Below are positions 1 through 5,511 of a DNA stretch of 6,199 bases, piece after piece. The number at the start of each line of letters is the position of its first letter. The stretch's first letter is position 1. Under the pieces are notes generated by a model. The model ran no database searches. It was given only the letters and a program-made list of their open reading frames with translations, and was not told the origin of the DNA. Source of the stretch: Patescibacteria group bacterium (lineage in GTDB: Bacteria > Patescibacteriota > Minisyncoccia > Minisyncoccales > JAGOPM01); NCBI GenBank assembly GCA_022710815.1, contig JAKLGF010000028.1:1-6199 (forward strand). Reading direction: 5' to 3'. Made by a program: the position numbers and the translations under genes.

Positions 1-47
1 AATCAGAAAAAGAGTTTCTTCCAAAACAAACCTGAAAGGAGCTTTAT

Positions 48-173
48 ATGGCAGGAAAAACAGGAAGATTGGGTAAAATGTATACCCAGAAGACAAAGAA
101 AGAAATCGAAAGGCTCACAAATGAGCTCAAGGATCAAGGAATCATAACCTCAACGAAAGGAGGTAAAAAATGA
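48..173 (+). CDS. Small basic 41-residue protein, function unknown
   Basis: This open frame runs from ATG at 48 to TGA at 171 and encodes 41 residues. Its start is supported by a good SD (AAAGGAG at 35-41) six bases upstream. The last bases overlap the next gene as ATGA (170-173), the usual sign of translational coupling. The protein begins MAGKTGRLGK and is rich in Lys and Arg. Its middle (about residues 14-30, KTKKEIERLTNELKDQG) looks like a single charged amphipathic helix that could form a short coiled coil, and the end is a Gly-Lys tail. I see no signal peptide, membrane segment or known motif, and I do not recognise the family. The SD of the downstream gene is embedded in its last codons, so the two are probably made together. 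A role next to the membrane protein that follows is only a guess from position. Confidence 0.6.
   Translation: MAGKTGRLGKMYTQKTKKEIERLTNELKDQGIITSTKGGKK
156..164 (+). promoter_or_regulatory. Strong Shine-Dalgarno for the 83-residue membrane protein
   Basis: AAAGGAGGT is almost a full complement of the 16S rRNA anti-SD and sits five bases before the ATG at 170. It lies inside the last codons of the upstream 41-residue gene, so ribosomes finishing that gene could restart directly. It fixes the start at 170. Confidence 0.75.
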
Positions 174-421
174 GCCTGACTAATCTTCTTGCTCAAGTAG
201 TTCTTCCCACAGGAGAAGTTGTCCACCATCAAACCTTCCCCTGGGGTCTGTTTATTTTCTTTGGAGCAGTGGTGATAATAAGCACACTGATCTATTTTCT
301 CGTTCCAAAGGAAAAGCAGGAAGCTTTCTGCCAATTCTTGAACATGACTCTAGCCGGAAAGCTTATCACGTTGTTGGTTGTTGCAATTCTTATTGTAATC
401 CTTGTCTGGATAACTAAGTAG
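170..421 (+). CDS. Small two-span membrane protein, function unknown
   Basis: This 83-residue protein has two clear hydrophobic segments, at about residues 25-45 (starting WGLFIFFGAV) and 62-81 (ending VVAILIVILVW). A short charged loop with Lys-Glu-Lys and one Cys (C54) separates them. The N-terminal 24 residues are mildly polar and include a His-His pair at 19-20. There is no lipobox and no obvious cleavage site, so both segments are likely true membrane spans of a hairpin-like inner-membrane protein. The start is set by the strong SD and by the ATGA overlap with the upstream 41-residue gene, which together suggest a two-gene operon whose beginning lies near or before the window edge. The stop is TAG. 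I do not recognise the family. Small two-span proteins can be holin-like, transporter-accessory or toxin-like, and nothing here favours one of these. Confidence 0.7.
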   Translation: MSLTNLLAQVVLPTGEVVHHQTFPWGLFIFFGAVVIISTLIYFLVPKEKQEAFCQFLNMTLAGKLITLLVVAILIVILVWITK

Positions 422-431
422 CTAACAACCA

Positions 432-542
432 GGCAGTTAAAGGCGACTATTTGCTGCCGAGTGTCCGTAAAAGCCATTCCCCATAGTGGCTAGAATTCCT
501 CCCCGATAATTACGCATAAAGCAAGGGGTCGCCACCTTGCTT
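432..542 (+). other. Hairpin-rich intergenic stretch (structured 3' UTR or small RNA candidate)
   Basis: Three local inverted repeats follow one another after the membrane-protein stop: GGCAG 432-436 with CTGCC 454-458; AGCCATT 472-478 with AGTGGCT 485-491 (one G-T pair, six-base loop); and AAGCAAGG 519-526 with CCTTGCTT 535-542 (perfect, eight-base loop). A longer-range pairing GGCGAC 442-447 with GTCGCC 528-533 is also possible. The stretch looks more GC-rich than its surroundings and has no convincing open frame. It ends immediately before the terminator at 553-590, so it would be transcribed as the 3' end of the 48-421 operon. It could be a structured 3' UTR, a processed small RNA, or just decayed sequence. 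I found no tRNA, tmRNA or riboswitch signature. Confidence 0.3.
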
Positions 543-552
543 GAAAAAAATC

Positions 553-590
553 AAAAAAGCCCAAAGATAAAAATCTGCGGGCTTTTAATT
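553..590. terminator. Bidirectional intrinsic terminator between the small-gene operon and xer
   Basis: AAAAGCCC (555-562) pairs with GGGCTTTT (579-586). An inner stem AGAT (565-568) pairs with ATCT (573-576), separated from the outer stem by a two-by-two internal loop. On the minus strand the GC part is followed by a run of six T and then a second T-rich run (complement of 544-558), which is strong and correctly placed 30-60 bases after the xer stop. On the plus strand it is followed by TTTTAATTT, weaker but usable for the 48-421 operon. The two genes converge here, so one shared terminator makes sense. Confidence 0.75.
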
Positions 591-613
591 TAGAAAAATA
601 ATAGGGAACTCAC

Positions 614-1558
614 CTATCCTAAACTATGAAATTTCTTGTGAACTTCACGCAGTTTCTTGGAAGTAACGTGAGTATAGATTTGAGTAGCAGTAATGGACTT
701 GTGGCCCAAGAATTCCTGTAAGATCCTAATATCCACTCCTTGGTTTAATAAATCAGTAGCAAAACTGTGGCGCATCACATGCGGAGTTGTGTTCAAGGGT
801 AATCCAGTTTCAATAACATACTTTTTAATAATCTCTTCAATGGAACGCGGAGTTAAACGCATGGGAGAATCTTTTCTAGCTCGGTAATTTACAAACAAAC
901 ATTTATCATCATCTTCTCTAGAATCTAAATATCTTTTCAGCCAATAAAGGGCGCGCTGAGAAATGTAAACAGTGCGAGCTTTTGATCCCTTACCAATAAT
1001 TACTAATTCTAAATCCTGATCTCCAGGAGGGAATTTTATTTGTTCTCGATTCAAAGAAATTAATTCTGAAATACGCATTCCAGTTGAAAAAAAGGTTTCT
1101 AGTATAGCTCGATCACGTAAACCAGCTGGCTTAGAAGTATCGGGAGCTTCGAATAATTTTTTTAATTGATCAACTGTTAAAAACCTGACAGCTTTTTCAT
1201 CTTTTCTTCTAGCTAATTTTACTTTTTCTGCTGGTAAAGAAACTATATCTCTTTCAGCAAAATAATTGAGTAAAGATCTCAAAGCTATTAAGTAGTAGTT
1301 CTGGGTGGCCTTTTTGAGGGGGGTCTTGGCAGAAGAGAAGCACTGGCGGGCTAAATAGACCTGGTAGGACCAAACATGATCAGGAGTTAATTCGTGAGGT
1401 TTTAAATTCTCTAAATTATTTGTTTTGAGAAAAATAATAAACTTGTTTAGAAAGCGGGAATAGTTTTCTTGAGTTTTAGATGATAAACCTTTCTGAACAT
1501 CCAACCAGTCTAAAAAATCTACAATATGCGAGGGAAGTGGCTTTGTGCTTTGTTGCAT
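614..1558 (-). CDS. xerC/xerD-like: Xer-family tyrosine site-specific recombinase
   Basis: This 314-residue protein is a complete Xer-type tyrosine recombinase, which resolves chromosome dimers at a dif site by strand exchange through a phosphotyrosine. The N-terminal SAM-like DNA-binding domain (about 11-105) begins with the typical FLDWLDVQKGLSSKTQENY pattern. The catalytic domain (about 125-305) shows the full set of active residues: R162 in TGMRISEL, K190 in IIGKGSKART, H260 and R263 in PHVMRHSFAT, H286 in FLGHKS, and nucleophile Y295 in TQIYTHV. Length is near the usual 295-310. The start has no visible SD but fits the family N-terminus. It stands alone on its transcript, with a dif-like site 28 bp upstream and a strong terminator downstream. 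That setting, with no phage or cassette genes in view, favours a housekeeping recombinase over an integrase. I cannot separate XerC, XerD, XerA, XerH or XerS from sequence alone. Confidence 0.93.
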   Translation of the reverse strand: MQQSTKPLPSHIVDFLDWLDVQKGLSSKTQENYSRFLNKFIIFLKTNNLENLKPHELTPDHVWSYQVYLARQCFSSAKTPLKKATQNYYLIALRSLLNYFAERDIVSLPAEKVKLARRKDEKAVRFLTVDQLKKLFEAPDTSKPAGLRDRAILETFFSTGMRISELISLNREQIKFPPGDQDLELVIIGKGSKARTVYISQRALYWLKRYLDSREDDDKCLFVNYRARKDSPMRLTPRSIEEIIKKYVIETGLPLNTTPHVMRHSFATDLLNQGVDIRILQEFLGHKSITATQIYTHVTSKKLREVHKKFHSLG

Positions 1559-1586
1559 AGGATTAATAAGGATTGCTAGATATTAA

Positions 1587-1614
1587 TGTTCGCTTAAGTT
1601 AAATTATGCGAACC
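1587..1614. other. dif: Candidate chromosomal dif site (Xer recombination site)
   Basis: This 28-bp sequence has two 11-bp arms, TGTTCGCTTAA (1587-1597) and TTATGCGAACC (1604-1614), around a 6-bp centre (1598-1603). The arms are inverted repeats matching at 9 of 11 positions, which is the architecture of Xer target sites. Read on the minus strand, the first arm GGTTCGCATAA differs from the XerC arm of E. coli dif, as I recall it (GGTGCGCATAA), at one position. The second arm is less similar (about 6 of 11). The site starts 28 bp before the ATG of the xer gene, as difH and difSL sit beside their single recombinases. It overlaps the presumed xer promoter region, so recombinase binding could also affect its expression. 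Identity and placement are seen in the sequence; function is inferred. Confidence 0.7.
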
Positions 1615-1643
1615 TTTGTACCTACCTCTATCATAAACTATTA

Positions 1644-1661
1644 AGGGTTATTAGCAACCCT
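1644..1661 (-). terminator. Weak hairpin downstream of the exported-protein gene
   Basis: AGGGTT (1644-1649) pairs perfectly with AACCCT (1656-1661) around a six-base loop, starting 12 bases after the stop of the 121-residue gene on the minus strand. The following sequence on that strand (TAATAGTTTA) is only partly T-rich, so this would be a weak terminator for the gltX operon. It lies between that operon and the dif-like site. Confidence 0.4.
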
Positions 1662-1673
1662 CCCTGCTGTGGA

Positions 1674-2039
1674 TTATTTATCTTTTTTTCCAAAGAGATC
1701 TTTTACTCGCAAGAACAATTGATAGATAGAATTATTCTGCAAAGGTATTAATATATCTTCCCTAATCTCTGTCTCCTCTTTAACTAGCTCGGCTTCTATG
1801 AAAAGCTGCCTCTCATAGACCCAGTCCTGGAAAGCCCCCCAAAAAGACCCTGTTTTGGCCTTAATTAGGGTGCCTGCCTCTCTAACCTCACCTTTGATAT
1901 CATAGCTTGGTTCTAGGGCAATTTTAGGGCTAATTTGAGGGTCTTTTAGTCCCCCTTCTTTAGCCCAAACACTACAAGAACTGGCTAAGAAACCAGCTAT
2001 AACAAGAACAATTTTGAGAGATTTTTTTAAAGAAATCAT
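1674..2039 (-). CDS. Small exported protein of unknown function, coupled to gltX
   Basis: This 121-residue protein has an N-terminal export signal: a basic start (MISLKKSLK), a hydrophobic core (about 10-20) and a plausible signal-peptidase site after VWA at residue 26. Cys22 follows LASS, so a lipoprotein site is an alternative, though ASSC is a poor lipobox. The mature part is short and charged, with an aromatic patch (about 66-80, SFWGAFQDWVYERQL), an acidic helix (82-95) and a basic C-terminal helix ending FGKKDK. No known domain is recognised. The ATG overlaps the gltX stop as ATGA (2036-2039), with AGGA too close to serve as a normal SD, so expression should depend on ribosomes finishing gltX. 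The pairing of an exported protein with a tRNA synthetase is probably operon packing rather than a shared function. It could be a wall- or membrane-associated accessory protein. Confidence 0.72.
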   Translation of the reverse strand: MISLKKSLKIVLVIAGFLASSCSVWAKEGGLKDPQISPKIALEPSYDIKGEVREAGTLIKAKTGSFWGAFQDWVYERQLFIEAELVKEETEIREDILIPLQNNSIYQLFLRVKDLFGKKDK

Positions 2040-3553
2040 CCTAATATTTTTTTAGCAAAATTTAATCTTTTTAAAGATAAATCTTTTCCTAAAATTTCGG
2101 CAATTTCAAATGGTCCAGCTGAAGCTTTTTTACCTGTTAAAGCTACTCTTAGCGGCCAAAGGATTTGACCCCTGTTTAAGTTGGCTTCTTGGATAGCATT
2201 CAAGCAATGGGTCTGTAAATAGTCTTTTTGGAAGCTTTCTGCATTAGACAATAATTCAATGCATTTGTCAATTGAGTTAGCGACTTGCTGGTAAGTCATG
2301 TCTTTGAAGAGCAGAAGATCTTTTTCATAACTAGGAAGTTCAACAAAGAACAAGTCTGTGGCTTCAATAATATCTTCAAGCTTAACTAATCTTTCTTGGT
2401 ACAAAGAAACAATTAAAGACAAGGTAGCGAAATCAATTGTTTGATTGGTAGCAGTAATTTTGAATTCCCTATCAGAAATCTTTTCTATTAAATTCTTTTC
2501 TTGATAGTAAGGAATTAGGAGTTCGGTTAATTTGTCCAAAGGAGTTTGGCGGATATACATTCCATTGTACCAATCTAGTTTAGCGATATTAAAAATAGAT
2601 CCGCTCTTTCTACATCTTTCAAAAGAAAATTCATTAATCAATTCAGGCATGGAAAACATTTCCCTTTCGGTTCCTGGATTCCAACCTAAGAAAGCAATAA
2701 AATTATTCAGAGCTTGAGGCAAATATCCTTTTTGCTTGTAATAACCAACTGGCTCAGCGTTGTGTCTTTTAGAAAGTTTGGTCTTGTCTGGTCCCAAGAT
2801 TAAAGGCAAGTGAGCATATTGAGGATGACCAAATCCCAAAGCGCTTTGAATCATCATTTGTCTAGGAGTATTAGATAAATGTTCTTCTCCTCTGACAATA
2901 TGGGTAATTTCCATTAAATAGTCATCCACTGCTGCTGCAAAATTATACAATGGGCTTCTGGTGTCTTTGGCAATAACAAAATCACCAAACAAGCTGGCAT
3001 CAAAGTCAACTTTTCCCCAAATTAAATCAGTGAAACTAATTACTTTGTTTTGAGTCTTAAATCTAATCACTGCTTTTTCTCCAGCAGCTATTCTTTGCTG
3101 GGCTTCTTCTTTAGAAATATTAGAACACTTTCCATCATAAATTGGAGCGTGTCCCCTAGCTACCATTTCTTGTTTTTTAGCTTCTAACTCTTCTTCTGAA
3201 CAGAAACAATAATAGGCATGGCTTTGATCTAATAATTGTCTGGCATATTTCTCATAAATATCCAATCTATCCATTTGGCGATAAGGGCCAAACTTTCCAT
3301 TAGTATCTGGACCTTCGTCCCAAATAATTCCCAACCATTTTAATCCTTGTTTGATATCTTCCTCAAATTCTGGTTTAGATCTTTCCTTATCTGTATCTTC
3401 TATTCTCAAAACAAAATCCCCTCCCATTTTCTTGGCATAGAGGAAATTGAATAAGCAAGTTCTCACACTTCCAATATGCAAAAATCCGGTTGGCGATGGC
3501 GCAAACCTGGTTCTGACTTTCTTGGACTGTGTCTGGGACAAGTCTGAGTTCAT
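2036..3553 (-). CDS. gltX: Glutamyl-tRNA synthetase
   Basis: GltX charges tRNA-Glu with glutamate in the cytoplasm. The 505-residue length is slightly above the usual 465-490. Class I signatures are clear: RFAPSPTGFLHIGS carries the HIGH motif as HIGS at 26-29, the IEDTDKERS block is at 51-59, and the KMSKS loop is KLSKR at 259-263 in GPDKTKLSKRHN. A partial zinc knuckle is present, with C116, C118 and C143; the fourth ligand, His two residues after the last Cys in some homologues, is Asn145 here. The conserved C-terminal LRVALTGKKASAGP block is at 468-481, so the gene is full length. If the genome lacks glutaminyl-tRNA synthetase, this enzyme may be non-discriminating and work with the GatCAB amidotransferase; the window cannot decide that. 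No SD precedes the ATG, and a promoter lies almost on the start. The stop overlaps the next gene's start by ATGA. Confidence 0.97.
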   Translation of the reverse strand: MNSDLSQTQSKKVRTRFAPSPTGFLHIGSVRTCLFNFLYAKKMGGDFVLRIEDTDKERSKPEFEEDIKQGLKWLGIIWDEGPDTNGKFGPYRQMDRLDIYEKYARQLLDQSHAYYCFCSEEELEAKKQEMVARGHAPIYDGKCSNISKEEAQQRIAAGEKAVIRFKTQNKVISFTDLIWGKVDFDASLFGDFVIAKDTRSPLYNFAAAVDDYLMEITHIVRGEEHLSNTPRQMMIQSALGFGHPQYAHLPLILGPDKTKLSKRHNAEPVGYYKQKGYLPQALNNFIAFLGWNPGTEREMFSMPELINEFSFERCRKSGSIFNIAKLDWYNGMYIRQTPLDKLTELLIPYYQEKNLIEKISDREFKITATNQTIDFATLSLIVSLYQERLVKLEDIIEATDLFFVELPSYEKDLLLFKDMTYQQVANSIDKCIELLSNAESFQKDYLQTHCLNAIQEANLNRGQILWPLRVALTGKKASAGPFEIAEILGKDLSLKRLNFAKKILG

Positions 3554-3561
3554 TAGATTAT

Positions 3562-3590
3562 ATAATATACAATATTATCCCCTATTTCAA
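3562..3590 (-). promoter_or_regulatory. Probable gltX promoter giving a near-leaderless mRNA
   Basis: On the minus strand TTGAAA (-35, 3585-3590) is followed after 17 bases by TATTAT (-10, 3562-3567). The -10 ends only eight bases before the A of the gltX ATG at 3553. Transcription would therefore start within a base or two of the start codon, and no SD is present in the gap. The surrounding AT-rich sequence offers alternative -10 boxes (TATATT, TATAAT), so the exact start is uncertain. Confidence 0.55.
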
Positions 3591-3596
3591 CCTGAT

Positions 3597-3641
3597 TTGA
3601 CTTAGCTAAGAATATATGTTTAAATCAAAAGAAGGAGGTGA
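3597..3641 (+). promoter_or_regulatory. Promoter and strong SD of the small + strand gene
   Basis: TTGACT (3597-3602) and TTAAAT (3620-3625) are separated by 17 bases, and a TG one base before the -10 (3617-3618) makes it an extended -10 promoter. AAGGAGGTGA at 3632-3641 is a near-perfect complement of the 16S anti-SD and lies three bases before the TTG start at 3645. The perfect palindrome CTTAGCTAAG (3601-3610) overlaps the edge of the -35 and the spacer, where a repressor could bind. This promoter is divergent from that of gltX. Confidence 0.55.
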
Positions 3642-3644
3642 CCC

Positions 3645-3968
3645 TTGAACATTTTTTTCGAATTCAGGACTTTTCTAGGAATAGAGCATGTTCGCGAAGC
3701 AGATCTTTTCAGATTGAATTTCAGTGATTCAATAGAATACATCTTTTTCTCAAATGAAATTCAATTGGAAAGATTCCCCAATCATCCAGTAGAAGTTCTG
3801 GTCATGATAAATGAAACAAAGCTTTGTGGCATGGCTCTTTATCCCAGAACAAAAACAACAATTACATTAGAATGTCTTGCCTGGCTGGTTCCCCCGCCCC
3901 CAGACCAAATTTCCATTTTTAAAACCATAGATCCCGACCCAAAACCAAAAAAGCCCGAAAAAAAGTAG
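3645..3968 (+). CDS. Small protein of unknown function with proline-rich basic tail, convergent with murG
   Basis: This 107-residue frame starts at TTG, chosen because a near-perfect SD ends three bases upstream and the next in-frame Met is residue 54. The protein has a mixed alpha/beta-looking body (about 1-82) with many Phe and Ile residues and acidic patches, then a Pro run at 83-86 and a low-complexity tail (DPDPKPKKPEKK, residues 96-107). There is no signal peptide or membrane span. I do not recognise the family. Its own promoter and SD argue that it is real. The last 130 bases lie opposite an odd extension of murG, and its TAG stop at 3966 falls inside the hairpin that ends murG transcription. 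Opposite-strand overlaps this long are uncommon in bacteria, so one of the two ends is probably not as it seems. I favour this gene over the murG extension. Confidence 0.65.
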   Translation: MNIFFEFRTFLGIEHVREADLFRLNFSDSIEYIFFSNEIQLERFPNHPVEVLVMINETKLCGMALYPRTKTTITLECLAWLVPPPPDQISIFKTIDPDPKPKKPEKK

Positions 3969-5104
3969 GGGTTTTTATTTTGGGCAACAATGAATTCTTT
4001 GATATATTCTGCCATTTCTCGGGCAGCATTAGGCCGAGCAAACTTCTTAGCTTCCAGACTCATCTTAGCTAACAAATCAGGATTAGAGAAAAGCTTTTCT
4101 AATTCCTGCAAAAGCATATGGGGAGAAAAGTTGCCTTCCTCTAAAACAATAGCGGCTCCATCTTTAGCATAAAGATAGGCGTTTTGGAATTGATGATTCT
4201 GAGCTGATTCTGGGAGAGGAATCAAAATGCTAGGTTTTCCTGAAGCTGCGATTTCAAAAATACTTCCCGCCCCTGCCCTACTGATAATAATATCACAAAC
4301 TGCCAAAGCATTTTTCATTTGTTCTTCGCTTAAAAATCCATACAAATGATAAAATGATTTCAAATGATCGGGCAACATAACTTCGGCTGCACTTTTAGTA
4401 GCCTGGAAATTATCCTTTCCGCATTGATGAATTAATTCGTATTCAGCAGCAAATTCAGGCAGAGCATTTAAAAACATCTCATTAATTCTTTGGGCTCCTT
4501 GGGAGCCTCCGACAATAAAGACAACAGGTTTTGTTTTGGTAATGGAAAAATATACTTGGGCATCTTCTTTGTTGCCATTAAGCAATTCTTCTCTAACAGG
4601 ATTGCCAACCCAATAGACTTTTTTCCCTGGAAACATTTCAACTAAATTAGAAAAGGCAACAAAGATTCTATCAGCAAAAAATGATCCTACTTTGTTAGCT
4701 AGCCCCTGGATAGCATCCGACTCATGCAAGAACACAGGAATTCCTAAAAGCTTGGCTGCTACAATTACTGGAAAGCTTCCATAACCTCCTTTAGAAAAAA
4801 CTAATCTAGGTCTGGAAAAAAGAAGAATGAAAAATGCCTGAATTATTCCAATGAGCATTTTAATCATGTCCCAGGTATTTTCTAAAATACTTTTGAAATT
4901 AGCATACCTTCTTAACTTCCCAGCTAATATTATCTTCTTTTTAATATCCAATTGAGAAAAGGCAATATTCTCAATTTCAATTTTAGGGCCGACGTAAGAC
5001 AAGTCCAGTTTTTCTCCTTGAGTTATTTCTCTTAATTCTTTAGCCACTGCCAATAGTGGTAAAATATGGCCTCCAGTTCCTCCTCCAGTTATGACAATTT
5101 TCAT
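3839..5104 (-). CDS. murG: UDP-GlcNAc:lipid I N-acetylglucosaminyltransferase MurG with aberrant C-terminal extension
   Basis: MurG adds GlcNAc to lipid I on the inner face of the membrane to make lipid II. The GT-B fold is evident: GGGTGGH at 7-13, the HESD acceptor-side motif at 127-130, GGSQGAQ at 199-205 opening the second domain, SRAGAGS at 275-281 and the nucleotide-sugar loop PLPESAQNHQFQNA at 296-309. The family-like part ends at about residue 375 (EFIVAQ), near the usual 355-375. The frame then runs on for 46 residues (Asn376 to Gly421) that look like translated antisense of the convergent gene and cross the terminator hairpin. Adding one A to the short A run at about 3980-3983 would bring TAA into frame and end the protein as VAQK. 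The ATG lies two bases after the ftsW stop with no SD, so translation is coupled to ftsW. Identity is sure; the true 3' end is not. Confidence 0.95.
   Translation of the reverse strand: MKIVITGGGTGGHILPLLAVAKELREITQGEKLDLSYVGPKIEIENIAFSQLDIKKKIILAGKLRRYANFKSILENTWDMIKMLIGIIQAFFILLFSRPRLVFSKGGYGSFPVIVAAKLLGIPVFLHESDAIQGLANKVGSFFADRIFVAFSNLVEMFPGKKVYWVGNPVREELLNGNKEDAQVYFSITKTKPVVFIVGGSQGAQRINEMFLNALPEFAAEYELIHQCGKDNFQATKSAAEVMLPDHLKSFYHLYGFLSEEQMKNALAVCDIIISRAGAGSIFEIAASGKPSILIPLPESAQNHQFQNAYLYAKDGAAIVLEEGNFSPHMLLQELEKLFSNPDLLAKMSLEAKKFARPNAAREMAEYIKEFIVAQNKNPYFFSGFFGFGSGSMVLKMEIWSGGGGTSQARHSNVIVVFVLG
3947..3985 (-). terminator. Intrinsic terminator of the ftsW-murG transcript
   Basis: Read on the minus strand, GCCC (3982-3985) pairs with GGGC (3953-3956). 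The stem continues through an A/T-rich section with one G-T pair and one mismatch, and six T follow (complement of 3947-3952). The loop and A/T stem cover 3957-3981. The plus strand lacks a T run after the hairpin, so it serves murG rather than the convergent gene. It lies inside the murG frame as written and also contains the stop codon of the + strand gene. Confidence 0.65.
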
Positions 5105-5106
5105 AA

Positions 5107-5496
5107 TTAAGCTTTAGATATGTTTAACAATATTGCTATGGCAATGATTTCAGCAATTAAAGCTGACCCTCCATAGCTAATAAACGGCAATGGGACTCCA
5201 GTAATGGGAAAGAGTCCTACTGCTGAACTAATATTAACAAATGCTTGGGCTACAATCCAAACAGTTATCCCCATAGCAGTTAATTTGTAAAACTCATCGC
5301 GAGATTCTAGAGCTACTTTTACTCCTTGCCAGAAGAGCATTAAGAACAAAACTATTACTCCAACTCCGCCAATAAATCCTAATTGCTCGCAAAGAATAGA
5401 ATAGATCAAATCAGTCATGGCCTGAGGAACAATTAATTTCTGTCTTCCCAGTCCCAAACCAATTCCCCAAAATCCTCCTGAGCCAATTGTTATCAA
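5107..5496 (-). CDS. ftsW: FtsW/RodA-family SEDS protein, C-terminal part after in-frame TAG
   Basis: This is the second part of a SEDS peptidoglycan glycosyltransferase. The frame is open from codon 225 of the whole gene (base 5511); TTG at 5496 is the first possible start. It carries the most conserved SEDS features: IGSGGFWGIGLGLGRQK directly after the break, the extracellular loop PQAMTDLIYSILCEQLG with the catalytic-loop Asp (codon 258 of the full gene), and TGVPLPFISYGGSA near the end. It has three hydrophobic spans, at about 41-58, 72-95 and 111-127 of this piece. It is in the same frame as the N-terminal part and separated from it by one TAG codon, so together they make 358 positions, a normal SEDS length. 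An independent start is unlikely because no good SD precedes the TTG and the piece lacks the first seven membrane spans. It is either read through, or the TAG is a sequence error or recent mutation. murG follows two bases downstream. Confidence 0.9.
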   Translation of the reverse strand: MITIGSGGFWGIGLGLGRQKLIVPQAMTDLIYSILCEQLGFIGGVGVIVLFLMLFWQGVKVALESRDEFYKLTAMGITVWIVAQAFVNISSAVGLFPITGVPLPFISYGGSALIAEIIAIAILLNISKA

Positions 5497-5511
5497 AGCT
5501 TGCCTGGTTTG

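Noticed and set aside
292..477. Minus-strand frame of 61 codons opposite the small membrane protein
   Set aside because: It lies antisense to the well-supported 170-421 gene, has no SD and shows no domain; it is a shadow of the opposite strand.
421..545. Possible integron attC-like site, from GCTAACAA at 420-428 beside a tyrosine recombinase gene
   Set aside because: There is no matching GTTRRRY partner at the other end of the structured stretch, and the recombinase shows housekeeping Xer context with no cassette-like genes.
422..545. tRNA, tmRNA or riboswitch in the hairpin-rich stretch
   Set aside because: There is no TTCRA-type T-loop, no cloverleaf arrangement, and no downstream gene on the same strand for a riboswitch to control.
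614..1558. Recombinase as a phage or transposon integrase
   Set aside because: Length, N-terminal domain and motifs are those of Xer proteins; no phage genes or flanking att repeats are seen; a dif-like site lies upstream.
2532..2717. Plus-strand 61-codon frame inside gltX
   Set aside because: It is antisense to a conserved region of GltX and has no supporting start signal.
3990..4172. Plus-strand 60-codon frame inside murG
   Set aside because: It is antisense to conserved MurG sequence with no SD or family resemblance.
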